Positions 1-8,725 of a DNA stretch of 64,000 nucleotides are shown here, piece by piece (position 1 is the first letter of the stretch; each line of letters begins with the position of its first letter). The DNA lies in the NCBI GenBank assembly GCA_036401375.1, contig DASWVB010000027.1, forward strand, positions 226,005-290,004, given 5' to 3'. The notes under the pieces were generated by a model. The model searched no databases, had not been told where the DNA came from, and saw nothing but the letters and a program-made list of their open reading frames with translations. A program made the translations under genes and the position numbers. The DNA comes from DASWUZ01 sp036401375. Lineage in GTDB: Bacteria; Acidobacteriota; Terriglobia; Terriglobales; Acidobacteriaceae.

Positions 1-1683
1 CGCTGAGAGGCTGCTGCTGAACTCGCCTGGCCCGGCCGCACCGGCGACGAGCTGCAGGGGAACAGCCTGGGTGATGGGGCTGTCCGGCACCAGCGGGCGA
101 TAGCGCACCGGCAGCGGAACCGGGGCCGCGACGACGCAGTGATCGGCGGCGGGATCGGCGGGGAGGTAGATCGTGGGCTGGGGCACCGTACCGAGCAGGA
201 CCGATGGAAAGGTGAGCCCATGATCGGCGAGCACCACATTGCCGCGAACGATGCTGACGTCGGAAGCTGTCTGTTCATCGCCCTTTGCGTCGATGTAGGA
301 AGAGGAGATACAGACCGGACCGGGCAGGGCGTCAGAGTTGCCCCACTGGACCTCGGTGACAGGCGTTGGCTGTTGCCCGGCCGCCGTGATCGGCTTGCCT
401 GTCTTGTCTTCAAAAAGCGGATCGATCAGAGGATTCCCGTGGCCGTCCTTGGTCGTGACCTGCGTAAGCCTGACGGCGTAGCGATGACGAATGTCTGCGT
501 CGGCGGGGTCGCCCGTCCGCGGTCCGAGTACCTCTTCAAAGATGAGCACATCTCCCGGCGCGAGGTTCGGCAGCGAACCATAGAGCGTCGCCTCGGTCGC
601 GCCCGCCGGAAGGCAGCAGTTCTTGTCGCCCCAGGTGTAAAGCGAGATCAGGTTATGTTCGCTGTAGAGATTCGCATCCTGCATCGGCTCAAACACCTGA
701 ACGCCGCTCAGCCGGGCTGCCTCTTCGTTGCCAGCTCCGACGGCGAGAGTTGACGGCATCCCCGGAGCGTAGGTGTAGCAGCGCGTCAGCTTGCGATCGA
801 GGAAGACGGCTTCGCCGGGATTGGCAGCGACCTGCAGCTGCATCCATGTGCGCGCGTTGCATCCATCGTGAATGGTGTAGTCAACCAGCAGCGCGTGCCG
901 CCGCAGGGAGATGCGGCTGCGCGCGGTCTCAATGTAAGCCTCGGTCGCGATCGCGTCCTGCTGATAGCTGAGCCGGTCGCCGACGTACGCGATCAGCTCC
1001 GCCAGGGCGATGCCGAGATCGGCCTCGCTTGTGGCTCCCCACCCCGGCAGCAGCTGGTTCAGCCGGTCGAGCATCACCGTGCGGAAGCTGCCGTAGTCCT
1101 TTGCCAGGTAGTCGATGGGCGGCGGAGTTGCGATGTCAGGCGGACAGAACGGGGAGGGAGCGCAGTCGAAGTTGGGGCACTCTACCTTGAAGCGGAAGCA
1201 GACCTCCGCTAGCTGCGGATCGAAGCTATCGAGCACAGCCGTCAGCACAAAGGGATCGGCGCTCGCCTCCGTCGCATCATTGACCAGGCGCAGAGTGTAG
1301 GTCGAGAAGTCGCCGGCCACGGACGTGCGGATCACCAGCACGTTTGCGCTGTCAGACAGCGAAGTGAAGTAGGCCGCCTCCAGAGCATTCGCGGAGGCCG
1401 GGGGAGTTGTGGCAGGCGCAATCCAGAGCGCCGTGATACCGGTGATGCTTTCGCCGCCGGTGATCAGTACGTTGGCGGCCGCCAGGGTCGTCGGTACAGG
1501 CTTGAGGCAGTGAACCAGCAGCGTCTGCTGACGCGGACTGTTCAGCGCAATCGCATCGTGATCGAGCACCTCGAGGTAATCGATCCCGTTGAGCGTAGGA
1601 TTGCCGAGCACAGCAGCCTTGCGGGCTTCGTTGCAGCAGGTGTAGATCACCGCACTTCCACTCAGCGCTGTATTGGTGCTCAG
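1..1683 (-). CDS. eCIS putative baseplate assembly protein (Afp11/gp6-J-like), 3' end outside window
   Basis: Large baseplate wedge protein of an extracellular contractile injection system, partial: about 561 codons are visible and the frame stays open through position 1. Reading the minus strand gives a protein with the segment YIETARSRISLRRHALLVDY, typical of the 'putative baseplate assembly protein' family (TIGR02243-like), preceded by a GIALAELIAYVGDRLSYQQD-type stretch. The first in-frame initiator with a good ribosome site is CTG at 1683: AGGAGG lies six bases upstream, and the CTG overlaps the gp25 stop as CTGA. A GTG further in has no such site. It follows gp25 in the operon, the usual order in Afp/PVC-type loci. 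Family assignment is from motif memory; the unusual start is inference. Confidence 0.85.
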   Translation of the reverse strand, partial: MSTNTALSGSAVIYTCCNEARKAAVLGNPTLNGIDYLEVLDHDAIALNSPRQQTLLVHCLKPVPTTLAAANVLITGGESITGITALWIAPATTPPASANALEAAYFTSLSDSANVLVIRTSVAGDFSTYTLRLVNDATEASADPFVLTAVLDSFDPQLAEVCFRFKVECPNFDCAPSPFCPPDIATPPPIDYLAKDYGSFRTVMLDRLNQLLPGWGATSEADLGIALAELIAYVGDRLSYQQDAIATEAYIETARSRISLRRHALLVDYTIHDGCNARTWMQLQVAANPGEAVFLDRKLTRCYTYAPGMPSTLAVGAGNEEAARLSGVQVFEPMQDANLYSEHNLISLYTWGDKNCCLPAGATEATLYGSLPNLAPGDVLIFEEVLGPRTGDPADADIRHRYAVRLTQVTTKDGHGNPLIDPLFEDKTGKPITAAGQQPTPVTEVQWGNSDALPGPVCISSSYIDAKGDEQTASDVSIVRGNVVLADHGLTFPSVLLGTVPQPTIYLPADPAADHCVVAAPVPLPVRYRPLVPDSPITQAVPLQLVAGAAGPGEFSSSLSA

Positions 1684-2048
1684 TGTGGACCTCCTGACAC
1701 GAAGGTCTGCACCTGCGTCGTACCGGTGCCGAGCAGCGCGTAGGTGACCGTGACAGTAAGGATCTCCTCGTCGACCACGGCCGCGACTGCTAGCACCTTG
1801 ATGTAGCTGCCTAGCCATTTCTGCAGGGCCCCCTGCACGGTGAACTGCGTCGCAGCGGCGATTTCGAGGCTGTTCGGCGCGAAGGGAAGCTGCAGTAATC
1901 CGCTGCCGAAATCAGGCAGATTTACCCGCTCGCCGGGCGAGGTGAAGAGCACCTGCTCCACAAGTTGGCGCACGTAATCGTCGAGGTCTGCGCCCTGGGT
2001 GCGCCCGCGTCCGTCGAATTGGTATGGGTAGTAGAGATTGGTCGCCAT
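1680..2048 (-). CDS. eCIS baseplate wedge protein, gp25/Afp9-like
   Basis: 122-residue gp25-like (lysozyme-fold) baseplate protein that joins the sheath to the baseplate in contractile tails. The sequence shows the expected N-terminal FDGRGRT region, a DDYVRQLVEQVLFTSPGER helix-turn, then the conserved LPDFGSGLLQLPF segment and a C-terminal beta region. Length matches the family (about 110-150 residues). ATG at 2048 was chosen because upstream in-frame codons only extend into the PAAR gene and look like read-through. It lies 8 bases after the PAAR-like gene and overlaps the next gene's CTG by four bases. Assignment is confident. Confidence 0.93.
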   Translation of the reverse strand: MATNLYYPYQFDGRGRTQGADLDDYVRQLVEQVLFTSPGERVNLPDFGSGLLQLPFAPNSLEIAAATQFTVQGALQKWLGSYIKVLAVAAVVDEEILTVTVTYALLGTGTTQVQTFVSGGPH

Positions 2049-2056
2049 AGATTCCC

Positions 2057-2377
2057 TCAGGTCGCCAGCACTCGCGTCTGCGCCACCACCGGCAGCAGTG
2101 GAGTGCCAGTTGGCACGCATAGCGCAGTCCCCGTCATGACGGCCACAGGCTGCCCCATCGAGACCACCCTCACAGCGCCCACGACCCACTGTCCGGTCAC
2201 GCAGGGTCCGTTACCCGCTGGCGGAATGAAGGCGCATCCGGCGACTGCATAGGGGCCGGCGATGGTCGTGATCGGCATGCCCGTGACCATCACTCGCGGA
2301 CTGGGCACGGTAGGCATGGCCTGCCCGCCGTGCGAGCAGAGCACGGTAGCGCCGACGTGCAGGATTGGGGCAGGCAT
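2057..2377 (-). CDS. PAAR-like spike-tip protein (Afp10-like)
   Basis: 106-residue protein expected to cap the spike as a sharp tip. It starts MPAPILHVGATVLCSHGGQA and is rich in short Val/Thr/Pro/Gly strands, with Cys and His residues (C14, H16, further Cys near positions 48, 59 and 87) that could bind a metal as in PAAR tips. The canonical Pro-Ala-Ala-Arg motif is not obvious, so 'PAAR-like' is the honest level. It begins 2 bases after the gpV-like spike gene and ends 8 bases before gp25, the position of the tip gene in many eCIS loci. Confidence 0.85.
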   Translation of the reverse strand: MPAPILHVGATVLCSHGGQAMPTVPSPRVMVTGMPITTIAGPYAVAGCAFIPPAGNGPCVTGQWVVGAVRVVSMGQPVAVMTGTALCVPTGTPLLPVVAQTRVLAT

Positions 2378-2379
2378 CG

Positions 2380-2931
2380 CTATATCACCGTCAAAGCGCC
2401 GAGGTTGATGTTCACGGCAGGCCCGATCATGGTGATGGTGGCCCCCTGCCCATTGCTGATGTAAATGCCGGTCTCGTTGACCACGATCATGGCGCCCGTT
2501 GCGCCCTTGAGCACGATGCCGCCCGTCGCCGGGCTGGGCGGCGCGTCGCTCAAAAGCAGCATGTTCTGGCCGGTGGTCTGCAGCAGGATGTTCTGCCCCG
2601 GTGGAATGGCTGGGGGCGCAGTTGCGAGCGCCGGCACGCTGGCAACCAGGCCCCAGAAGCCCCCAGTCCAGATCGGATAGTCGGGATTCCCCTGCTCAAA
2701 CTCGATCCACACTTGAGACCCGATGGGCGGCACGGCAAAGATTCCCGATTGAATGCCTGCTACTGGCACGCACGGCATGCACCAGCTCGACGGCGTCTCG
2801 CCAAGCACGTCGGGCACCTGGGCCAGCACTCGGCCGATCTGCTCTGGATCGATATTCTCGATGACCGTGCCTCGATATTTCCCGTAATAACGGGGGGTTG
2901 TGCCGCCCGGGGCGGTGTCTTGCGGGCTCAT
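2380..2931 (-). CDS. Spike protein, phage baseplate assembly protein V (gpV/VgrG C-terminal-like)
   Basis: 183-residue protein matching the gpV/VgrG OB-fold and beta-helix half of the spike. Residues about 15-40 (YYGKYRGTVIENIDP, then GRVLAQVPDVLG) begin the OB domain, and PPIGSQVWIEFEQGNPDYP is the classic Phage_base_V segment. The C-terminus is a repetitive Val/Ile/Asn strand region suited to a trimeric needle. In Afp/PVC this part is usually fused to the gpD-like part (Afp8); here it is a separate gene that overlaps the gpD-like gene by ATGA at 2928-2931. The two presumably assemble into one hub-spike complex; the complex is inferred. Confidence 0.9.
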   Translation of the reverse strand: MSPQDTAPGGTTPRYYGKYRGTVIENIDPEQIGRVLAQVPDVLGETPSSWCMPCVPVAGIQSGIFAVPPIGSQVWIEFEQGNPDYPIWTGGFWGLVASVPALATAPPAIPPGQNILLQTTGQNMLLLSDAPPSPATGGIVLKGATGAMIVVNETGIYISNGQGATITMIGPAVNINLGALTVI

Positions 2932-4070
2932 GGACTCACCGTCGAAACAGTGGAGACGAGACCGTTGCGAGTGAGGGTAAAGTTCTGTTTGTATTCGCCA
3001 CGCTTGATCTTGTGGGTGACACTTTTCACGTAATAGAGGCCGTCGAATGCGAGCCCTGCACCGCGCACCCCGACCAGCTGTCGCGCCTTGAGGATGCCGC
3101 CGTAACGGGTGACATCGAGGCTGCCCTCGCAGGTGACTGCCTCTGAATACTTCGCGGAGGCAGCCAGGCCAAGCATGATGGTCTGCGGAATCGGGCGCTT
3201 CGAAGCATCGTCGCGCACCGGCTTCAGGTCGCCAAGGATGTTGGTAGGAAAGGGAGGGATGGCGCCGAGCGGAGGATTGAGCGGGGTGATCGGAGGAATG
3301 GGAATAGGAATGGTGATGCCGCTCTCCGCGTTGTAGATGAAGACGATGGGGATACGGTTCTGCTCCTGGTCGAAGTTGAAATGCATCGACTCGACGTTGG
3401 TGTAAGCGTCCATATCGGTGTTGAGCGCAGGCTGCACGGGTCCGACTTTGATCTGCGGCCCCCAGTACGCCTTGCTGATGCCGGGCACTGGGCCGGGGTC
3501 GATGTAGAAGACGTAGCCAACCTGCTCCGCCAGCGAGCGAATGTATTCGAGATCAGTGCCTTGCTGGCTCGGTATCTGGTCCGTCGGGATAGGAACGTCG
3601 ATCAGCACGCTGGGGATGATGATGGGGAGTACTCCGAAGAGGGCATACTTCGCCAGGATGATGGCTACGCGCGCCTCGGCGGGGCACGCGGGGAATGGAA
3701 AGCCGCTCCAGTTCGATTGGTTCATCAGTGCAGTCAGATCTTTGCCGGTGATCGTGAGCGTGGAGTTCGATCCTTTATCACCAGGCGAAAGCTGGTTGTT
3801 GGTGATCACTCCGTCGACCAGTACGCTGGATACGCCGTTTACCGTCGCCACCACCACGACACGCATGAACAAGAGCGGGGCTCCGCCGGACAGCAGGAAG
3901 AGAATCTGCAGCGGCGAACTCTTCTCAATGCTGAAGATGAGCTGAAAGCCGCTCGCGCCGACATCTTCAACTTTCACCTCGACCTCAGCCAGGGCATCGA
4001 GCACCGCGCGTGGCACCGTGAGCGGCACGATCGGGCCGATCATCAGGCTCAGTTGAACGCTCTTAAGCAT
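2928..4070 (-). CDS. Phage late control D (gpD)-like hub protein of the spike
   Basis: 380-residue hub protein of the gpD/gp27/VgrG N-terminal family, forming the baseplate hub that holds the spike. Visible family features are the N-terminal strand LMIGPIVPLTVPRAVLDAL, the LLFMRVVVVATVNGVSSVLVDGVIT region, a TITGKDLTALMNQ-type segment, LEYIRSLAEQVGYVFYIDPG in the middle, and the C-terminal LVGVRGAGLAFDGLYYVKSV followed by THKIKRGEYKQNFTLTRNG, typical of late control D proteins. ATG at 4070 (MLKSVQ) is preferred over the upstream ATG at 4091: GGAG lies six bases upstream and the overlap with the LysM gene is then 8 bases. Downstream it overlaps the gpV-like gene by 4 bases. Confidence 0.9.
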   Translation of the reverse strand: MLKSVQLSLMIGPIVPLTVPRAVLDALAEVEVKVEDVGASGFQLIFSIEKSSPLQILFLLSGGAPLLFMRVVVVATVNGVSSVLVDGVITNNQLSPGDKGSNSTLTITGKDLTALMNQSNWSGFPFPACPAEARVAIILAKYALFGVLPIIIPSVLIDVPIPTDQIPSQQGTDLEYIRSLAEQVGYVFYIDPGPVPGISKAYWGPQIKVGPVQPALNTDMDAYTNVESMHFNFDQEQNRIPIVFIYNAESGITIPIPIPPITPLNPPLGAIPPFPTNILGDLKPVRDDASKRPIPQTIMLGLAASAKYSEAVTCEGSLDVTRYGGILKARQLVGVRGAGLAFDGLYYVKSVTHKIKRGEYKQNFTLTRNGLVSTVSTVSP

Positions 4071-4431
4071 TCGAGGCTCCGGGGATTCCAATCGGCAGGG
4101 TGATGTTCAGCACGGTGCCTAGAGTCTCGGTGAGGTCGTCGGGGCGGATTGCGCCATTGGCATCGCAGATCAGCCAGAACATCAGCGGGTCGCCAACATA
4201 TTTGGCGGCAATGAGGTCGAGACGGTCGCCCTGCTGCACGGTGTGCTGCGCGATGCTGGAGTAGTTTGCCGAGCCCGGCTGCGGTACAAATCGGCGCTGC
4301 AGGTACGCCACAGACTGACCGTCGGGCGCGGTATAGCTGAGTGTGGCGGAGCCGTAGTAGCGGCTGTTCGTCGGGAAGTTGACAGACGGCACGACGCCCA
4401 TCTTCAGCAGCGCCTCCAGGGGGTAGTTCAT
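4063..4431 (-). CDS. LysM-domain baseplate/tail protein (Afp7-like)
   Basis: 122-residue protein with a LysM-like domain over residues about 57-115: HTVQQGDRLDLIAAKYVGD, then MFWLICDANG and a terminal NITLPIGIPG strand. In contractile tails the LysM protein (gp53/Afp7-like) lies in the inner baseplate between the initiator tube protein and the hub rather than acting on peptidoglycan. It starts at ATG 4431, overlapping the tube-initiator stop by ATGA, with GGGAGG upstream. Its 3' end overlaps the hub gene by 8 bases. Confidence 0.92.
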   Translation of the reverse strand: MNYPLEALLKMGVVPSVNFPTNSRYYGSATLSYTAPDGQSVAYLQRRFVPQPGSANYSSIAQHTVQQGDRLDLIAAKYVGDPLMFWLICDANGAIRPDDLTETLGTVLNITLPIGIPGASNA

Positions 4432-5093
4432 GGCAGTCCTCCCAGTCCGAGCACTGAAAGGGTCACGGCGGGCACCTGTGCCGCGAGCTGTTCCTTGTTC
4501 GTGAGGTACGTCATGAAGAGACGGCCGCCGGGATGTGAAAACCCGAGATCGTCGACGTTGAGTACGCGCATGCCGAGGCTCACCTTTGCCCGAATGGGGT
4601 TCAGGTTAGGATCGAAGGCCTCCTCGGTGATGGAGAAGTCAGTCAGCCGTACCGGCACCACGCGGCTCTTGCTCCACACGAACAAGGTGAGCGCCTGCTC
4701 GAGCGCAATGATCTCGAGCGTCCCTGCGTTTGCCAGGTTGTCGTCGGCGATCAGCGTCTCCACTGTTGGGTTGACCAGCATCTCGAGTTGAGCAAGCTGC
4801 GGCTGCAAGCCATAAAGAGCGGTGTTTGGAAACCGCCCGGGGAACTCGAGTTGATCGGTGGCATCGAGCTCGGCCTCGAGCTTGATGGTCTCGAGCGCGG
4901 GCCCGCGCAGACGCAGCGCATCGACACGCACGCCGTCGCTTCCGCCGGGCATCGCCTGGACCTGCAGGGTGCGGCTAAGGCTGTCGGGGTTGTACTGCAA
5001 TGCGATCACGCTGCGGACAGTGGAGGTGTCGGGGTCCATCGTGACCAGCCCTCCGCGCACGAGGCGCGGCGAGTTAGGAAATCCGCTCGGCAC
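4428..5093 (-). CDS. CIS tube-initiator protein (CIS_tube family)
   Basis: 221-residue protein of the contractile-injection 'CIS tube' family, thought to start tube assembly on the baseplate. It has the diagnostic LQYNPDSLSRTLQVQ near residues 32-46, a LYGLQPQLAQLEMLVNPT helix, LFVWSKSRVVPVRLTDFSIT, and the C-terminal AKVSLGMRVL strand. The start is GTG at 5093 with GGAGG six bases upstream. A 77-base spacer (5094-5170) separates it from the cargo gene, the only real gap inside the operon. It overlaps the LysM gene by ATGA. Confidence 0.88.
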   Translation of the reverse strand: MPSGFPNSPRLVRGGLVTMDPDTSTVRSVIALQYNPDSLSRTLQVQAMPGGSDGVRVDALRLRGPALETIKLEAELDATDQLEFPGRFPNTALYGLQPQLAQLEMLVNPTVETLIADDNLANAGTLEIIALEQALTLFVWSKSRVVPVRLTDFSITEEAFDPNLNPIRAKVSLGMRVLNVDDLGFSHPGGRLFMTYLTNKEQLAAQVPAVTLSVLGLGGLP

Positions 5094-5170
5094 GTCTGGC
5101 CTCCATCCATAAACTGTGTTCCATGCTTCTCCTGCTTTCGCGATGACTCGCTACACCGTGCTGCTGGAAC

Positions 5171-8100
5171 TCAGGTAGATAAGTCGATGGTGTTATCCAC
5201 CTTGCCGCTCACCTTGGTGCTCTCAACTTTTTCCCACTTCTTACTTTGATCGGAATAGGTCAACTGGTAAGTCTCGTACTGGAATTCGGTGCAGAGTTTC
5301 TGCTCCGCTTCGTACTCCGCAAGATCTTTTTCCTGTTTGGGCTTGAGAGGGCCGGCCGCGGCGAGGCTCTTGAGCGCCGTCAGGCGCTTCGGCTCTCCTG
5401 GATGCTTTCCGTAAACTGCTTTTACCTTGTAGGACATCACCTTCTTTTCTTTATTAACCTGCGTCTTTACGTCGCGCTCGACCTTTGAGAGATGATCTGC
5501 ATTAGCCTTTTTGTTGATCGGAGACAGGTTGAAGCGGCGCCCTTCGCCTCCCAGGTTGTGATTCAGCAGATGACCCTGGACATAACTCTTCTTTTGCACC
5601 AGGCTTCCCAGTTTCTTCCAGACCTTGGGCTCATCCGATGGAACGGAGCCTTGCGGATGGTTGCGGGTCAGCAGCGGAGCATCTACCTCAATGCCGCCCT
5701 CGTCCTCCGATAGCTCAGCACCGTAGTGGATGATGGACGCAGGAGCCTTCTGCTCGCCGGAGAACCCCAGCGCCACGATGTTTTTGGCAATGGTGTCGAA
5801 GAGCTTGCGCTTCTCCTCAACGCGCTTCGCCTTTTCTTCTGGAGTGCTGGAGGCGCTCAGGGGCTTTTCGAGCTCCGCGGCGAGCTTCCTCGTCTCCACA
5901 AGCAGCGGCTTTTGTCCTGCCGGCACCTTCTTTCCTTCAAGGTAGTCGGTCCAGCGAACCCCGGGGACGCTGGCAATCATCAGTGTGGGTGCGTCTTCGG
6001 TGCCCTCCATGTAGATGGAATGCTCCTCTTCGCCGATGAGCACATCTTTACGCTGGCGCCACCACTCCAGGATTTTGCCGGCGGCTGCCTTTCCCTTTTC
6101 GTAGAAGGCCTTGCCCTTGCCGACGACGTAGTCGAGCACCTTGTCGATGGCTTTGTCGACCCTCTCCTGCACGCCATGAACGATCTTTCGCACTTGTTCG
6201 CCAATGCCCCCCAGTCCGATGAGGTCGGCAAGAAAGCCCAGTATCGGCGGTATCGCTTTTGCCATTGAGGCCTCAACGAAATCAGCGGCCTTGGTGAGGT
6301 TTCCGGACGCAATTGCGCTTAACGAGTTAGTGATTGCCTCGACCAGTGCCGCCAACTGCTTAGCTTTTTCTATAAAGAAGTTAACCGTTGTGTAAATGGT
6401 CTGAATTGCCTGGATTATCGCGCCGACCGGATTGAATAGTGTAGCCAGCTTTACTATTGCCATGGTGACGATCTTGGTCACGACCCACTGCTTGACCGAA
6501 TCGAGCACCGTGTCCACGAGCTGATCCGCTTTCGCGAGGATCATCTTCCAGGCGACACTCAGGTCTTTGGCTTGTGCAATCTTCACGAGGAAGTCAAATG
6601 CTCCTTCAAGAAATACAACGCCCTCTTCGGAGAGTAGTCCGACCAGCTTGGCTCTGAACTTGTCATAGGTCAGCCCAAGCACCTGCAGCACCATACCGAT
6701 GATGCCGGCTAAGTCAAACTTCTTGGGCAGCTTCAATCCCGTTGTTGCGATCTGGCCAAAGAGCCATTGCACCACGCCTTCTTTCAAGTGATCGAGTATA
6801 TGGTCTTTGAACTGGTTAAATCCCTGGCCTAGCGCCTGCACCAGGTTCTTCAGGAAACCGACGGGATCCCTGACAATGGTCAGGAAGGTGTCGCCTGCCT
6901 TGCGCAGGATGTCAAGAATAGCGCCGCCGCCAAGCTTCTCCATGACTACCTGCATGGCTATTTCGAAAACCTTGTTGAGCACGGCTTTAGCAAAGGCTTT
7001 GACCTTTTCAAGTGCGGGCTTGAATATCTCAGCCACGCGCACGAGGGCAGCTTCCGGATCGCTGATGTCACCCAGCTTCAACGAGTGATACGCCTCGTTG
7101 ACGAGGCCCTTGAAGTAGTCCCAGCTGAGCCCAAGCTGATCGATCTGCGCGCTGACCCAGTCGAAGGCTTTTTCGAGGGCGCCCGACTCCTCGATGCGCT
7201 CGAAGGCAGCGTCGCCTCCCGGCACCAGGTTCAGGACCCCCTGCAGCAGCTTGGTAGGGGTGCGCTTGACCACTTCATCGCTGATCGGGTCGCGCCCGAG
7301 GATGACAGCGAAGAGCTTGTAGCCGGGCAGCTTCCTCACCATCTTCTTCACTTTTTCAATAGGTCCGGAGAACCAGCTGCCCGAGTCGTGGTCCTCGACG
7401 GCGTCGTCGACGTCACGCTGCACCTGCACCGGCGCAGGACGAATGCCGACCGGTCGCGCCGCGATCTGCGCACTCTGCTGTACGACGTGAGTCAGCTCGT
7501 GAGCCAGCAGCCGCCGGCCTTGGGTTGTCGCCGGGGCATAGCGTCCCGTGCCGAAGACTACATTGCTGCCGACCGTGTATGCGAGAGCGCCGACCTGCTT
7601 GGCCGACGCAGCGGCAGCAGCGCCGGTGTGCACGCGGACTCGGCTGAAGTCATAGCCGAAGCGGCCCTCCATGTAGCGCCTGGTCTCTCGATCGAGCGGG
7701 CGCCCGCTTGATGAGGCGAGCAGATCCTGCACGCTCGTGGCGCCCTCTGCCAGCTGGCCCTCACTGAGCTGCCCGGGCGATGCGGTTTTTCTTTGGACGA
7801 CAGGTTCTTCGCGCTTTGCCGCAGCCGGCGCCGAAGTTATGGGCGCAAGCTGCAGCTTCTGGTCGAGCAGCGCTGGAGCTGGCGTTTTGTAGTGAGGCTG
7901 CAGCGATGGCGCCTGCAACTGCAGGCCAGAGGGAGGTTGAGGAGGTGAAGGCTGTGCGGGCCGGCCACCGAGGTATAACGGGTTGCCGCGGCGCGTTACC
8001 GAGTCACTGACTGCTTGCTGCTCCGCCTTCTGCTCCAGGTCGTGCGCTGAGCCCTCCTTGTATTTCAAGCTGGAGCGAAACTTCTCCTGGTCGGCAGCAA

Positions 8101-8725
8101 GTGTAGCGTTCTCATCGCGCTGCCTTTCGGCTCGGGTGGAGGTGGGCTTCTTGGTATCAGTTCCGGGCGTGTAGCTGAAGGTGATCATCGCGCTCTTCGG
8201 GTGATCGACAGGCCCCTCATAAGTGAGCTTTACGGAGAGGCCGGGCTTTACCATGTCCAGAGGGATCGCAGGAGGTTGTGCCGGCAGCGCCTTGTGCGCC
8301 GCTGCCAGCCCACTGACTGCTCCGGCAGCAGCGGCGCCGGTGATGATCTTGCCGGGCAGGGTTGAGACGAAGTCTTCCGCGCCCTTGACCAGGGGATCGC
8401 CCTTGAGCATTTCCAGCAGCTTCTTGCCGATATCAGTCTGCAGGAAGGCTTCGGCGAGCTTGCCTGCTCCTGCAGTCAGCTTGTCGGCGGTCGAGGGAGG
8501 AGCGGGCGCGGCCTGGCGCTGCACCTCACCCTGTGCCTGGCTCATATCGAGCTTTGCGACTGACCAGCCGCCGATGTGTCCGCCGCCAGCCACCCTGTCA
8601 GCTACGCGATCAGCCTCCTGCTCGTAGCTGTTATGCGCGTCTCCGACTCTCAGACCACGGGCCGGGGATGCACCGCGAGGCGACGCTGCGGTGTCACTCT
8701 TTCTTTGCAGCGTGGCAAAGGTCAT
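5171..8725 (-). CDS. eCIS cargo/effector: DUF4157 protein with C-terminal HNH/EndoNS-like nuclease motif
   Basis: 1184-residue predicted cargo of the injection system. ATG at 8725 was chosen: it overlaps the 85-aa gene by ATGA, and the longer frame upstream is arginine-rich read-through of other genes. Residues 1-60 carry the LQRK...NSYEQEADRVADRV leader seen on eCIS cargo. A Pro/Gln-rich linker leads to DUF4157 (about 335-420), with FGYDFSRVRVHTG and an intact HELTH at 409-413. Residues about 440-940 are a long amphipathic/hydrophobic helical region, typical of polymorphic-toxin middles. The C-terminus has GHLLNHNLGG (H1052, N1055, H1056, N1057) followed by NLSPINKKAN, resembling DNA/RNA non-specific endonucleases that end other DUF4157 proteins. 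Activity, target and any immunity protein are inferred or unknown; the next gene is structural. Confidence 0.82.
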   Translation of the reverse strand: MTFATLQRKSDTAASPRGASPARGLRVGDAHNSYEQEADRVADRVAGGGHIGGWSVAKLDMSQAQGEVQRQAAPAPPSTADKLTAGAGKLAEAFLQTDIGKKLLEMLKGDPLVKGAEDFVSTLPGKIITGAAAAGAVSGLAAAHKALPAQPPAIPLDMVKPGLSVKLTYEGPVDHPKSAMITFSYTPGTDTKKPTSTRAERQRDENATLAADQEKFRSSLKYKEGSAHDLEQKAEQQAVSDSVTRRGNPLYLGGRPAQPSPPQPPSGLQLQAPSLQPHYKTPAPALLDQKLQLAPITSAPAAAKREEPVVQRKTASPGQLSEGQLAEGATSVQDLLASSSGRPLDRETRRYMEGRFGYDFSRVRVHTGAAAAASAKQVGALAYTVGSNVVFGTGRYAPATTQGRRLLAHELTHVVQQSAQIAARPVGIRPAPVQVQRDVDDAVEDHDSGSWFSGPIEKVKKMVRKLPGYKLFAVILGRDPISDEVVKRTPTKLLQGVLNLVPGGDAAFERIEESGALEKAFDWVSAQIDQLGLSWDYFKGLVNEAYHSLKLGDISDPEAALVRVAEIFKPALEKVKAFAKAVLNKVFEIAMQVVMEKLGGGAILDILRKAGDTFLTIVRDPVGFLKNLVQALGQGFNQFKDHILDHLKEGVVQWLFGQIATTGLKLPKKFDLAGIIGMVLQVLGLTYDKFRAKLVGLLSEEGVVFLEGAFDFLVKIAQAKDLSVAWKMILAKADQLVDTVLDSVKQWVVTKIVTMAIVKLATLFNPVGAIIQAIQTIYTTVNFFIEKAKQLAALVEAITNSLSAIASGNLTKAADFVEASMAKAIPPILGFLADLIGLGGIGEQVRKIVHGVQERVDKAIDKVLDYVVGKGKAFYEKGKAAAGKILEWWRQRKDVLIGEEEHSIYMEGTEDAPTLMIASVPGVRWTDYLEGKKVPAGQKPLLVETRKLAAELEKPLSASSTPEEKAKRVEEKRKLFDTIAKNIVALGFSGEQKAPASIIHYGAELSEDEGGIEVDAPLLTRNHPQGSVPSDEPKVWKKLGSLVQKKSYVQGHLLNHNLGGEGRRFNLSPINKKANADHLSKVERDVKTQVNKEKKVMSYKVKAVYGKHPGEPKRLTALKSLAAAGPLKPKQEKDLAEYEAEQKLCTEFQYETYQLTYSDQSKKWEKVESTKVSGKVDNTIDLST

